Assembly (NCBI RefSeq): GCF_009763805.1
Contig: NZ_CP046804.1
Coordinates: 310,001 to 374,000 of the forward strand
Direction: 5' to 3'
Length of the DNA: 64,000 nt
Source: Vibrio cidicii
Lineage (GTDB): Bacteria; Pseudomonadota; Gammaproteobacteria; Enterobacterales; Vibrionaceae
Translations under genes and position numbers: made by a program
In this document: positions 49,993-58,813 of the stretch, piece after piece
How positions within the stretch are numbered: position 1 is the first letter of the stretch
How the letters are laid out: every line of letters starts with the position of its first letter
Notes under the pieces: model-generated
Told to the model about the DNA's origin: nothing
The model's input: the letters and a program-made list of their open reading frames with translations, nothing else
The model's database searches: none

Positions 49993-50973
49993 ATGCATTG
50001 CGTGATGGCAAGCCCTTCTTACGACAACATGTTATCTGAACGCGCAGCACAAATGGTGGTTTTTTCCGCCTTGGTTAAACATCGCAACTTCACTCAGGCG
50101 GCGAAAAGCTTGGGTGTGTCGGTCTCACACGTCAGCAAGCAGCTTGCATTACTCGAAGCCTCGCTTGGCATCAAACTGATTCAGCGTACCACGCGCAGTT
50201 TTACGCCGACTGAAGCAGGACTGAGCTTTTATCGTCATTGCCATCAGGTGGTACAAGCGGTGAACAATGCGCAGTCTGAAATGGAGAGCCAGCGCGATGA
50301 GGTGGCTGGCTTGGTGCGCATCGGTTTGTCGCAATCTTTCGGTACCTTGCATGTGCTGCCCGCGATTGACGAACTGCGTCAGCGCTACCCACAACTGCAA
50401 GTCGAATTGCACCTGTTTGATTATAAAGTGGATATGTTAAACGAAGGGCTGGATGTGTGGATCACCAACCACGAGAAATTGCCAGAGGGATATATTGCCC
50501 AGCGTCTGGCCGATTGCCAATTCGTGCTTGCTGCGTCACCCGACTACTTAATGCGTCACGACACGCCTAAACATCCAACGGACCTCAGCGAGCACAACTG
50601 TTTGATTTATCGCAGTTGGGAACGTGATTACACCAGCTGGGCTTTTCGCCGTGCCGACGAAGAGTTATGCGTCAAAGTGGCAGGCAACTATTCCGTTGAT
50701 TTGGCCGAAGCAGTGCGCGATGCCGCGATTGCCGGATGGGGGATAGGTTATCTTGCCACCTATTTGCTGGGTGATGAGTTTCGCAGCGGAAAACTGATTC
50801 AGCTATTACCAGATTGGCGCGCCAGCCAGCAAATGCCGTTTTATGCGGTCTACCCAAGTCGTCAACACATGCCCAAGAAAACTTCTGCGGTGATCGAATT
50901 TATTCGGCAAAAGATCGGTGCACCATGTCACTGGGATCAAAAGCTGTTGCCTTATATCACTATTGCGCATTGA
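49993..50973 (+). CDS. LysR-family transcriptional regulator
   Basis: An LTTR with N-terminal helix-turn-helix (FSALVKHRNFTQAAKSLGVSVSHVSKQLALLEASLG) and effector domain; similar to the AaeR/DmlR-like group by the RTTRSFTPTEAGLSFYRHC linker. The ligand is unknown. The start is uncertain among ATG 49993, 50005 and 50029 (no good ribosome-binding site at any; domain homology needs at least MLSERAAQMVVF at 50029). It lies upstream of nupC in the same direction, so a role in nucleoside uptake is possible but unproven. Confidence 0.82.
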   Translation: MHCVMASPSYDNMLSERAAQMVVFSALVKHRNFTQAAKSLGVSVSHVSKQLALLEASLGIKLIQRTTRSFTPTEAGLSFYRHCHQVVQAVNNAQSEMESQRDEVAGLVRIGLSQSFGTLHVLPAIDELRQRYPQLQVELHLFDYKVDMLNEGLDVWITNHEKLPEGYIAQRLADCQFVLAASPDYLMRHDTPKHPTDLSEHNCLIYRSWERDYTSWAFRRADEELCVKVAGNYSVDLAEAVRDAAIAGWGIGYLATYLLGDEFRSGKLIQLLPDWRASQQMPFYAVYPSRQHMPKKTSAVIEFIRQKIGAPCHWDQKLLPYITIAH

Positions 50974-50988
50974 GTGATATTTATCACA
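50973..50988. promoter_or_regulatory. CRP-like site upstream of nupC
   Basis: AGTGA-TATTTA-TCACA matches the CRP consensus arms at 9 of 10 positions. It lies 209 bp before the nupC ATG. CRP activation of nucleoside transport genes is known in E. coli. Confidence 0.55.
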
Positions 50989-51038
50989 TATTATTTCTCT
51001 GTTGGGAAACATTTTCCTTATATGGAAACAATACCAAA

Positions 51039-51054
51039 TAGCAAACGTTTATCT
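51039..51054. promoter_or_regulatory. PurR/CytR (LacI-family)-like operator upstream of nupC
   Basis: TAGCAAACGTTTATCT contains the GCAAACGTTT core of PurR operators. CytR, another LacI-family protein, binds similar half-sites next to CRP sites. The location between the CRP-like site and nupC fits repression of nucleoside uptake. Confidence 0.45.
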
Positions 51055-51196
51055 TGAATTATTTCAAATAGTTAAGCGCATGAGCGTTGGCCGCTGTTCC
51101 TTCTGTTCCACTTTATTAACATTCCCGACTTGCATCCCGCGCTTGTCACTATACAATCCGCGCCTTCCTTGTTCCCCCTCTCTCTGGAAACTTTCT

Positions 51197-52396
51197 ATGA
51201 ATTCTTTACTGGGTATTGTGGCCATTCTCTTTGTCGCGTGGCTATTATCTACCAACAGAAAAAACATTCGTTTGAAAACGGTACTGCTGGCGTTTTGTCT
51301 GCAAGTCGCGTTTGCCTTACTTGTGCTCTATGTTCCTGCGGGCAAAAATGCGCTGAATACAGTGACGGGCGCTGTGTCAGGATTGATCAATTATGGGCAG
51401 GAAGGCATCGCTTTTCTGTTCGGCGGTTTGGCAACCGGCGGTTTCACTTTCGCCATTAACGTGCTTGGGATCATCATTTTCTTCTCCGCGCTGATCTCGG
51501 GTCTGTATCACATTGGCTTGATGCCCAAAGTGATCAATCTGATTGGTGGTGGCCTACAGAAACTGCTCGGTACGGGACGGGCTGAATCGCTCTCAGCGAC
51601 GGCGAATATTTTTGTCGGCATGATTGAAGCCCCCCTCGTGGTCAAACCGTACCTAAAGCACATGAGTGATTCGCAATTTTTTGCAGTGATGACTTGTGGT
51701 CTTGCCTCGGTTGCTGGTGGTACCTTGGTAGGGTATGCCTCGCTCGGCGTGGAACTGAACTATCTGATTGCTGCTGCGTTTATGTCGGCGCCAGCAGGCC
51801 TTCTAATGGCGAAGATCCTCATGCCAGAGACAGAATCTTCGCCACAAGCGGCACAGATGGAAAACATTGAAATGCCAAAAGCCACCAATGTGGTGGAAGC
51901 GATGGCCGATGGGGCGATGTCGGGGCTACGCATTGCCGTTGCGGTGGGCGCGACACTGCTGGCGTTTGTCAGTGTGATTGCGCTGTTAAACGGAATCTTG
52001 GGTTGGATTGGCAGCTGGTTTGGCATTAGCCTGAGCTTTGAGCTGATCCTTGGCTATTTATTTGCTCCCGTCGCGTGGCTGCTAGGCATTCCTTGGCAAG
52101 AAGCGATCACCGCAGGCTCATTGATTGGTAATAAGATCGTCGTCAACGAGTTTGTCGCTTTTATTCAATTGATGGAAGTAAAGCAGCAGTTGAGTGCCCA
52201 CTCTCAAGCGATTGTGACGTTCGCGCTGTGTGGCTTTGCCAACATTTCAACCATGGCGATGCTGATTGGTGGTTTAGGTAGCTTAGTGCCGGAGAAACGT
52301 ACCTTCATCTCGACCTATGGTTTTCGCGCCATTGCCGCTGGTGTGCTGGCAAACCTAATGAGCGCCTCGATTGCTGGTGTGATCTTAAGCCTGTAG
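51197..52396 (+). CDS. nupC: NupC-family nucleoside permease
   Basis: Concentrative nucleoside transporter (CNT family), 399 residues, proton- or sodium-coupled. It shows Nucleos_tra2 blocks: ESLSATANIFVGMIEAPLVVKPYL, TCGLASVAGGTLVGYASLGV, GNKIVVNEFVAF and FALCGFANISTMAMLIGGLGSLVPEKR. Start is ATG 51197 (MNSLLGIVAILFVAWLLS). The open frame upstream to 51002 runs through the regulatory region and is not used. Upstream CRP- and PurR/CytR-like sites fit nucleoside control. Confidence 0.93.
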   Translation: MNSLLGIVAILFVAWLLSTNRKNIRLKTVLLAFCLQVAFALLVLYVPAGKNALNTVTGAVSGLINYGQEGIAFLFGGLATGGFTFAINVLGIIIFFSALISGLYHIGLMPKVINLIGGGLQKLLGTGRAESLSATANIFVGMIEAPLVVKPYLKHMSDSQFFAVMTCGLASVAGGTLVGYASLGVELNYLIAAAFMSAPAGLLMAKILMPETESSPQAAQMENIEMPKATNVVEAMADGAMSGLRIAVAVGATLLAFVSVIALLNGILGWIGSWFGISLSFELILGYLFAPVAWLLGIPWQEAITAGSLIGNKIVVNEFVAFIQLMEVKQQLSAHSQAIVTFALCGFANISTMAMLIGGLGSLVPEKRTFISTYGFRAIAAGVLANLMSASIAGVILSL

Positions 52397-52684
52397 TTTG
52401 CCTGCGCCATTGAACTTGGCAGATAGCGTTGTCACTTCTGGACAAAGTCGATGCTGTCTGCCTCTATTCTTTCTATTCGCCCTGATTTTCTTGTAACTCT
52501 TCTCTACGCGCTTCGCCCTTCCCCCACTGCTATTCCCTTTCTTTCTCATGCAAAGCGACAAGTAGGAGCATTAGGCGAACGGGCAAAAAAAAGCGCTGAC
52601 ATGAAATGATGAAGAGAGAAGGATGGAAGATTAGCGCGGTTAAGCTATTTCCATATTTGCGGGCTAAAAAATTTTAGGCCAGAA
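52397..52684. other. Intergenic stretch without recognisable features
   Basis: Between nupC and the tRNA-Pro terminator I see no gene, repeat or clear operator. There is no convincing terminator directly behind nupC; the pyrimidine-rich tract 52450-52550 has no strong stem. Confidence 0.6.
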
Positions 52685-52710
52685 AGCAAAAAAGAGAGCC
52701 GAAGCTCTCT
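52685..52710 (-). terminator. Terminator of tRNA-Pro
   Basis: Stem AGAGAGC / GCTCTCT with a CGAA loop and T run on the minus strand, 14 bp beyond the tRNA 3' end. Confidence 0.85.
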
Positions 52711-52723
52711 CTTTCTAGGTGTA

Positions 52724-52800
52724 TGGTCGGACTGAGAGGATTTGAACCTCCGACCCCCGACACCCCATGACGGTGCGCTACCAAGCTGCGCTACAGTCCG
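52724..52800 (-). tRNA. tRNA-Pro (anticodon GGG)
   Basis: A 77-nt tRNA on the minus strand. Acceptor stem CGGACTG / CAGTCCG, encoded ACCA end, D arm GCGCAGCTTGGTAGCGC, anticodon loop ATGGGGT (anticodon GGG), T arm GGAGGTTCAAATCCTC. It is nearly identical to E. coli proL outside the acceptor stem. Reads CCC/CCU proline codons. Confidence 0.96.
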
Positions 52801-52941
52801 ATGGCGTCTACTCTAATCGTAAGTTCTGGTCAGGTCAACACTTTGTTTCACAACAATAAAAGCTCGTTGATAGAATGACCAGTTTGCACATTTAGTGAGC
52901 AAAAAAGAGTAAGCCACAATCTGAGCACCTTAATGGTGAAG

Positions 52942-53085
52942 TTAATCGCGTACACGTTTAAAGATGATCGAGGTGTTAATGCCACCAAAAGCAAAGTTGT
53001 TGCTCATCAGATACTCGATATCCATCTCGCGCCGCAAGCGCAGCGTGCGGCCAAAGTAACTCTTCAGTGAACGGATAGGCACCTT
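52942..53085 (-). pseudogene. 3' remnant of a beta-ketoacyl-ACP synthase
   Basis: Reading the minus strand toward the TAA at 52944-52942 gives VPIRSLKSYFGRTL, then directly LRREMDIEYLMSNNFAFGG followed by INTSIIFKRVRD. The last part is the C-terminus of FabB/FabF-type ketoacyl synthases (NFAFGGINTS loop), similar to those of aryl-polyene clusters. The first part is the segment before the GHTLGACG active-site His. About 50-60 residues between them are missing and there is no start codon or N-terminal domain, so this is a deletion scar of about 48 codons. No other genes of such a cluster are present here. Confidence 0.75.
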
Positions 53086-53327
53086 GCAGGATGGGATTTT
53101 CTAGACCCACAGGGGCCTTTTTGACACCTCACCAGAGCAAGTCCGTAGTGAGCAAGGATGCTTGGCCTATTGGAGTGATTATCAATAATAAAAGATAATT
53201 TTGCTGAATGATTCTCGTATTTTATAAATTGTTCTTGTGTCTGAGCTGGAGATACATAAGGTGTGTGCTTTCGTTTCGTTATTGAGACACAAGCCAAAGA
53301 ATATCTTAAAGGGAGTTAGGGTTAAGA

Positions 53328-56300
53328 ATGAAAAAATGGCTTTCTACGCTGGCGTGTAGCGCCGCGACAATGGCATTGTCGGCCTCTGCGCTGGCGATGG
53401 TTCCCCCTGCGCCGATTTGGCATGAGATCGTGCTGCCGGATGGTTCCAGTACGCAAATTCGCCTGCAGGGCTCGGCCCATTTCAATTGGTTCGAAGATGA
53501 GCAAGGCAATGCTCTCATCTTGCAAGGGGATAAATGGTATTTTGCTGAAATTCAAAGTGACACAACGGGCGCTCAACTGATTTCAACCGGAGAGCTTTTA
53601 CTTGCGGGCGCGCAAGCGCCGATACGCTCTCAGTTACGTCCGACGATCAATTTGCCTGACGTGCTCAACGCCGACAGTGCTAACCAAGTTCTCCGCTCGC
53701 GCAGTTTTACTCCCAGCAAAATGACGGCTGCACGCAGTGCTTTCTCTGCGCCAGCGCAGCCGTTTGAACAGCCGCTGTTGGTGGTGCAAGTTTCCTTTTC
53801 CAACGTCAATATGGTGCATGATTTTACCGAGCGAGTGTTTGGTGAGGCGGGGCAGAGCGTGGTGGATTACTACGCGAAAAACTCGGCGGGTCAGTATCAA
53901 GTCGTGCCCGCAAGAGAAAGCTTTGGCACGGAGAATGATGGTGTCATTGATATTACACTCGATCAGTTTCATCCTAACTGCCATGACTCAGCCTGGTGTA
54001 CCAGTCGCCTCAACACCATTTTTGCTGAAAGCTACCAAAAGCTTGATCAATATGTCGATTTCTCCCAATACGATCTTAACGCGGACGGCACCATTGATCC
54101 GACCGAACTTTCAGTGATGTTTGTCTTCGCCGGGGGCGATCGCTCTACTGGTGTTGTCAATCGGCCTTCGATCTGGCCTCACATGTATTACCACAACGAT
54201 GTCCCTGTCGATGGTAAAACCATTTCGGCATATTGTTTGTTTGGTGATTATCAAGTCGACCACCAAGCTACACTCGGGGTGATTGTCCATGAGCTGGGCC
54301 ATCTGATGCTTGGCCTGCCGGACCTCTATTCCTACAAACATAATGGCTCCGTTGGCCAGTGGGGTGTGATGGGGGCAGGGTCTTGGGCTATGGCTCCGGA
54401 TGACCAGTATGCTGGTGACACACCAGTCAATATGAGTGCGTGGAGCAAACACGCTTCCGGCTTTGTTGCGCCGCAGGTGTTAAGTCAGTCGCAAGCGGCA
54501 GTGCAAGTGGCAAACGCAGAGGCAGGGCTTATCTACCTTGACCCCTATTTGAAAGAGTTTGGCCCGCGGCTATATGTAGAAAATCGTCGTAATGTCGATT
54601 ACGACCGCGCTTTGCAGGCCGAAGGGATGCTGGTGACCTCGGTTAACGTCAACAATGCATTTAACGAAACTGGCCCAATGCAGGTGCAGATCATGCAAGC
54701 CGATGGATTGGGTGAACTGGAGCGCGGCGGTCGCGCCGACAGTGCCGACATCTACCCGGGTCTTTATGGTAATACCCAAATTTCGGACAACTCACAGCCG
54801 AATTTAACCAGCGTTGCAGGCTTTGAAACTGGCGTTAGCCTAACTGGGATTGTCAGCGGTGATCACGCTGCGCGTTTTGATTTTGTCAAACCGCAAGATG
54901 GTGAGAAGTTCGCTTGGTTAACCAGTTTACGCCGGAGCTATGTGCAAGCAGAAGCGGGCAAAGACGCGCTGGCGTTTGAAGTGAATTTGCCCAAAGCCAC
55001 TCAGATCGATGGTATTCAGCTCTATTACCAAGTGGTAAATAGCTCGCTGCCAGTGCGCTACACCGTTTCTCGCTATCCACAAAATGGGGCAAACTTTGCC
55101 AATCTGCTGTTAGACAGCAGTCAGCAAGAACGATTAGCCGAAGGGGTAGTGAGCCGCTCTGGTCGAGTGATGTTTGGTACTCCTGCAAAGCTCGCCACAG
55201 GGACTCATACCTTGCTGGTGGAGCTGCAAAATGGCATTTTAGAGCAAAACTATCTCTTCAGTGATTTGCAGAATATGGAGCCCAAGGATGAGAAGAAAGC
55301 GTGGCTCGGCAGCCGCTTAGAGAAAGAGAGTAACGGCCTGAGTAAACTACTAGGTTACCAAACCGTTCCTTTTGCTGCGCTGTTTGATGTTGATTCCGCC
55401 AGTTTAGTCCAACCTATGGCAGATAAGGTTGAGGTTGATAAAAACGGCTCGGTGGCGTTGGATGTGATGGCTAACGACACTATGGACCCCGCATATGTAT
55501 TCCAAGCCGAGTTGGTTTCGCCGCCGACTAACGGCACGGTCGCAAACTGGGTTTACACGCCGAAAACCAACTTTGTTGGGCAAGATCAACTGACCTATCG
55601 CTTACGCTCTACATCCGGCAACTTGGTTTCTGCAGTGGTGAGCGTTGATATCGATGTCACGGGCAGCAACGCGGCTCCGCAAGCCAAAATGTCGGTTGCC
55701 GAGGTTACTGTGGTCGCGGGAGCACGCATATCGCTGCTGGGCGAGGCAAGCACCGATGCCGACGGTGACGCGTTGCAATTTCAATGGCGTCAAACCTTTG
55801 GACCCCAAGTTACGCTGATCAATGCCAACCGCAGTATTGCCGAATTTGTGGTACCAGAAGAGGCGAAAATGGGCAATACACTGGCTTTTTCGCTAACGGT
55901 TACAGATCCAAGTGGCTTGAGCGATAGTGCCACGATTCAGCTTGAAGTGGCTAACAGTGCACCGGTGGCGAAGCAAGATTCCATCAGCCTCTCCGCTGGC
56001 TCTAGTGTCGACATTATGGCGTTAGCCAACGACTACGATCAGGATAACCACGTGTTGACGCTCATCTCAGTGTCAACTCCGGAGCTCGGCTCGGCGAGCA
56101 TTGCGAACAATCAAATTCACTACCAAGCGCCAAGCAGTGTGACGCAAAAAACGGAGGTGACGCTGGAGTACCAAATTCAGGACTCTGAAGGGGCGATAGC
56201 CCGCGGAACGGTACTAGTAACGGTGACGCCAGAAAGCAATGCGACCTCCTTTACTGCCAGCTCTTCTAGCGGTTCATCCGGTGGTTCACTTGCCGTCCTG

Positions 56301-56348
56301 CCTCTGCTATTTCTCGCTTTACTTGGGCGCAGACGCTCGCGCACCTAA
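53328..56348 (+). CDS. Secreted M6-family metalloprotease with GlyGly-CTERM anchor
   Basis: A large exported zinc protease (1006 residues), immune inhibitor A/M6-like. It has signal peptide MKKWLSTLACSAATMALSASALA, a propeptide-like region to about 145, a catalytic domain with HELGHLMLGLPDLY (zinc site at 321-325) and a Ca-loop-like DLNADGTID (249-257). Then come three Ig/cadherin/PKD-like domains (about 690-980, DADGDALQFQW and VDIMALANDYDQDNH). The C-terminus GGSLAVLPLLFLALLGRRRSRT is a GlyGly-CTERM signal, predicting type II secretion and rhombosortase processing at the surface. The start has a GGGAGTTAGGG site upstream. Monocistronic. Confidence 0.9.
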   Translation: MKKWLSTLACSAATMALSASALAMVPPAPIWHEIVLPDGSSTQIRLQGSAHFNWFEDEQGNALILQGDKWYFAEIQSDTTGAQLISTGELLLAGAQAPIRSQLRPTINLPDVLNADSANQVLRSRSFTPSKMTAARSAFSAPAQPFEQPLLVVQVSFSNVNMVHDFTERVFGEAGQSVVDYYAKNSAGQYQVVPARESFGTENDGVIDITLDQFHPNCHDSAWCTSRLNTIFAESYQKLDQYVDFSQYDLNADGTIDPTELSVMFVFAGGDRSTGVVNRPSIWPHMYYHNDVPVDGKTISAYCLFGDYQVDHQATLGVIVHELGHLMLGLPDLYSYKHNGSVGQWGVMGAGSWAMAPDDQYAGDTPVNMSAWSKHASGFVAPQVLSQSQAAVQVANAEAGLIYLDPYLKEFGPRLYVENRRNVDYDRALQAEGMLVTSVNVNNAFNETGPMQVQIMQADGLGELERGGRADSADIYPGLYGNTQISDNSQPNLTSVAGFETGVSLTGIVSGDHAARFDFVKPQDGEKFAWLTSLRRSYVQAEAGKDALAFEVNLPKATQIDGIQLYYQVVNSSLPVRYTVSRYPQNGANFANLLLDSSQQERLAEGVVSRSGRVMFGTPAKLATGTHTLLVELQNGILEQNYLFSDLQNMEPKDEKKAWLGSRLEKESNGLSKLLGYQTVPFAALFDVDSASLVQPMADKVEVDKNGSVALDVMANDTMDPAYVFQAELVSPPTNGTVANWVYTPKTNFVGQDQLTYRLRSTSGNLVSAVVSVDIDVTGSNAAPQAKMSVAEVTVVAGARISLLGEASTDADGDALQFQWRQTFGPQVTLINANRSIAEFVVPEEAKMGNTLAFSLTVTDPSGLSDSATIQLEVANSAPVAKQDSISLSAGSSVDIMALANDYDQDNHVLTLISVSTPELGSASIANNQIHYQAPSSVTQKTEVTLEYQIQDSEGAIARGTVLVTVTPESNATSFTASSSSGSSGGSLAVLPLLFLALLGRRRSRT

Positions 56349-56355
56349 CTTTGTT

Positions 56356-56380
56356 AAAACGCGCCTTCGGGCGCGTTTTT
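56356..56380 (+). terminator. Terminator after the M6 protease
   Basis: Stem ACGCGCC / GGCGCGT with TTCG tetraloop and T run. Confidence 0.93.
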
Positions 56381-56497
56381 CACTTTAGGCTCCCCGACAG
56401 AACCATGCTGTACAAGCAATTTCCCTGCTGCCAATCGGTGTTTGTCCCATTCACTCTGTGCTAGTTTGAGCAGGTCTTCTCTCTTTTGGAGCCCTTT

Positions 56498-57967
56498 ATG
56501 TCTGCTTGGCAATCGGTCACATTCTCACAGCGTTTTTCTTCGCTTCCTCGTGCTTTTTATACTCCGGTTAAGCCGCAGCCACTGCAAAATAGCCACTGGG
56601 TGGTGTGGAACGCACCTTTAGCCGCCCGTTTTGCTTTGCCGGAGGTTGCCGATGAAACCTTGCGCTGCGCTTTTGCGGCTGAGCAAATGCCGGATTGTTT
56701 CTCGCCGCTGGCAATGAAATACGCCGGGCACCAGTTTGGCGTCTATAATCCCGATTTGGGCGACGGTCGCGGCCTGCTGCTGGGTGAAATGCAGGACAAG
56801 CAGGGCAGTTGGTTTGACGTGCATCTCAAAGGGGCGGGGCAGACGCCGTACTCGCGCATGGGCGATGGCCGTGCTGTGCTGCGCTCGACCATTCGCGAAT
56901 ATCTGTGCAGTGAAGCCATGGCGGGGTTAGGTATTGCCACTACGCGCGCGCTGGGGATGTTGAGTAGCGATACCCCAGTTTATCGTGAGCAGACCGAGCG
57001 CGGCGCGCTGCTGATCCGTTTAGCCACCACTCACATCCGTTTTGGTCATTTTGAGCACTTTTTCTATACCAATCAGTTGGCTGAGCACAAACTACTGGCC
57101 GACAAAGTCATCGAATGGTATCTGCCGCAATGCCAACAAGCGGCTAAGCCTTATCTGGCGATGTTTGATCAGATTGTCGCGCGTACCGCACTGATGATTG
57201 CGCAGTGGCAGGCGGTCGGTTTCGCCCATGGGGTGATGAATACCGACAACATGTCGATTTTGGGTGAAACGTTTGACTACGGCCCCTTTGGGTTTCTTGA
57301 TGACTACGAGCCGGGCTACATCTGTAACCACTCCGATTATCAAGGTCGCTACGCCTTTGATCAGCAGCCCAGAGTCGCCTTGTGGAATCTCTCTGCACTG
57401 GCTCACGCGCTTTCGCCATTGATTGAACGGGCCGACTTGCAAGCCGCGTTGGCGCAGTTTGACGTCTTATTGGGTCAGCATTTTAGCCGCTTGATGCGCA
57501 GCAAATTGGGTTTGAATGCGCGATGTGCCGGAGATAGCGAGTTGTTCGACCGACTATTTGCCCTGCTGACGGAAAACCGTACCGATTACACCCGTTTTAT
57601 GCGCACGCTGTCGGAGCTGGATCGCCATGGCAAACAAGCGGTGATCGATCTTTTTATCGACCGAGAGGCGGCAACACGCTGGCTGGATGATTATCTGGTG
57701 CGCTGCCAACAAGAAGTGCAAGCAGACGGTTCACCGCTGTCTGAAAGTGCGCGCTGCGCGGCGATGCGTTTGGTGAATCCTAAATACATTTTGCGTAATT
57801 ATCTGGCTCAGCAAGCGATAGAAAAAGCGCAGCAAGGTGATTTTAGCCAAGTGCAACAACTGGCAGAGCTACTTCGCCGTCCTTACGATGACTCGCCGCA
57901 ATTTGACCACTACGCGCGTCTTCCGCCTGAGTGGGGTAAGAAAATGGTCATCAGCTGCTCTTCCTAA
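56498..57967 (+). CDS. selO: Protein adenylyltransferase SelO (YdiU)
   Basis: A pseudokinase-fold AMPylator that transfers AMP to protein Ser/Thr/Tyr residues, linked to redox stress in E. coli. The 489 residues include [52 protein letters not shown] and the metal/active loop [28 protein letters not shown]. The C-terminus ends SCSS, where eukaryotic SelO has Sec. Start is ATG 56498 (MSAWQSVTF) with GGAG 7 bp upstream; ATG 56486 would overlap that site. Confidence 0.94.
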   Translation: MSAWQSVTFSQRFSSLPRAFYTPVKPQPLQNSHWVVWNAPLAARFALPEVADETLRCAFAAEQMPDCFSPLAMKYAGHQFGVYNPDLGDGRGLLLGEMQDKQGSWFDVHLKGAGQTPYSRMGDGRAVLRSTIREYLCSEAMAGLGIATTRALGMLSSDTPVYREQTERGALLIRLATTHIRFGHFEHFFYTNQLAEHKLLADKVIEWYLPQCQQAAKPYLAMFDQIVARTALMIAQWQAVGFAHGVMNTDNMSILGETFDYGPFGFLDDYEPGYICNHSDYQGRYAFDQQPRVALWNLSALAHALSPLIERADLQAALAQFDVLLGQHFSRLMRSKLGLNARCAGDSELFDRLFALLTENRTDYTRFMRTLSELDRHGKQAVIDLFIDREAATRWLDDYLVRCQQEVQADGSPLSESARCAAMRLVNPKYILRNYLAQQAIEKAQQGDFSQVQQLAELLRRPYDDSPQFDHYARLPPEWGKKMVISCSS

Positions 57968-58075
57968 CTGTGATCCAAACGCGGATTTGCTTCAAATTTC
58001 ACTAAACTATCTCTCATTATTGATTGGCGAAATCGATAGACTATGTAAATAAATTGTAATGATAGGTAAAGGCGA

Positions 58076-58804
58076 ATGCAGGAAGTAAGCCGAATTTTGG
58101 TGGTTGACGACGACGAAGAGATCCGTGAGCTGTTGGATGAGTATCTGTCGCGCAGCGGATATCAGGTGACAACTGTCGCCGATGGTGTACAGCTCAAAGC
58201 ACATCTTAGCCAAGAGGGCTTTCCGGACTTGATCCTGCTCGACATCATGCTGCCCGGCGAGGATGGCTTTAGCTTGTGCCAGTACATTCGCCGTGAATCG
58301 AGCGTGCCGATCATTATGCTTACCGCTGTCTCGGAAGAGACTGACCAGATCATCGGTTTAGAAATTGGCGCTGATGACTACATCGCGAAACCGTTTAATC
58401 CGCGCCACCTGATCGCCCGCATCAAAGCGGTGTTGCGTCGCGTGCAAGTTCGACAAGAAAAGAGCAGTGATACGTTGCCAAAGCAGATTCTGTTCGGTGA
58501 TTGGAGCCTAGACACTCTGGCCCATCGCCTTACCCATCAGGAAACGCAAACGCAACACGAGCTCTCAGGCAGTGATTTTGCATTGCTGATGCTGTTTTTG
58601 ACTCGGCCAAATGAGGTGCTGGATCGCGACACCATCTCCTATGCAACCCGAGGGCGAGAATCACTGCCATTCGAGCGCGGTATCGATGTGCAATTGAGCC
58701 GTTTGCGCCAGCGTTTGGGTGACAGTGCGCGCTATCCGCACTACATCAAAACCATGCGCGGCAACGGTTACATTCTCTCAGTCCCTGTCAGTTATGAACA
58801 TTAA
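58076..58804 (+). CDS. OmpR-family response regulator
   Basis: A 242-residue two-component regulator. The receiver domain has acidic DDD at 11-13, phospho-acceptor Asp56 in LLDIMLPGEDG, Thr83 and Lys105. The C-terminal winged helix (about 140-238) ends RLGDSARYPHYIKTMRGNGYIL. It lies 9 bp before its histidine kinase and upstream of a sugar ABC operon. By analogy with Pseudomonas GltR/GtrS next to gtsABCD it probably controls that transporter; this is inference from context. Confidence 0.92.
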   Translation: MQEVSRILVVDDDEEIRELLDEYLSRSGYQVTTVADGVQLKAHLSQEGFPDLILLDIMLPGEDGFSLCQYIRRESSVPIIMLTAVSEETDQIIGLEIGADDYIAKPFNPRHLIARIKAVLRRVQVRQEKSSDTLPKQILFGDWSLDTLAHRLTHQETQTQHELSGSDFALLMLFLTRPNEVLDRDTISYATRGRESLPFERGIDVQLSRLRQRLGDSARYPHYIKTMRGNGYILSVPVSYEH

Positions 58805-58813
58805 GCGAGATGA

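Noticed and set aside
52724..53327. tRNA-Pro as an integration site of a genomic island
   Set aside because: No integrase and no repeat of the tRNA 3' end was seen nearby. The ketoacyl-synthase scar is better explained by deletion.
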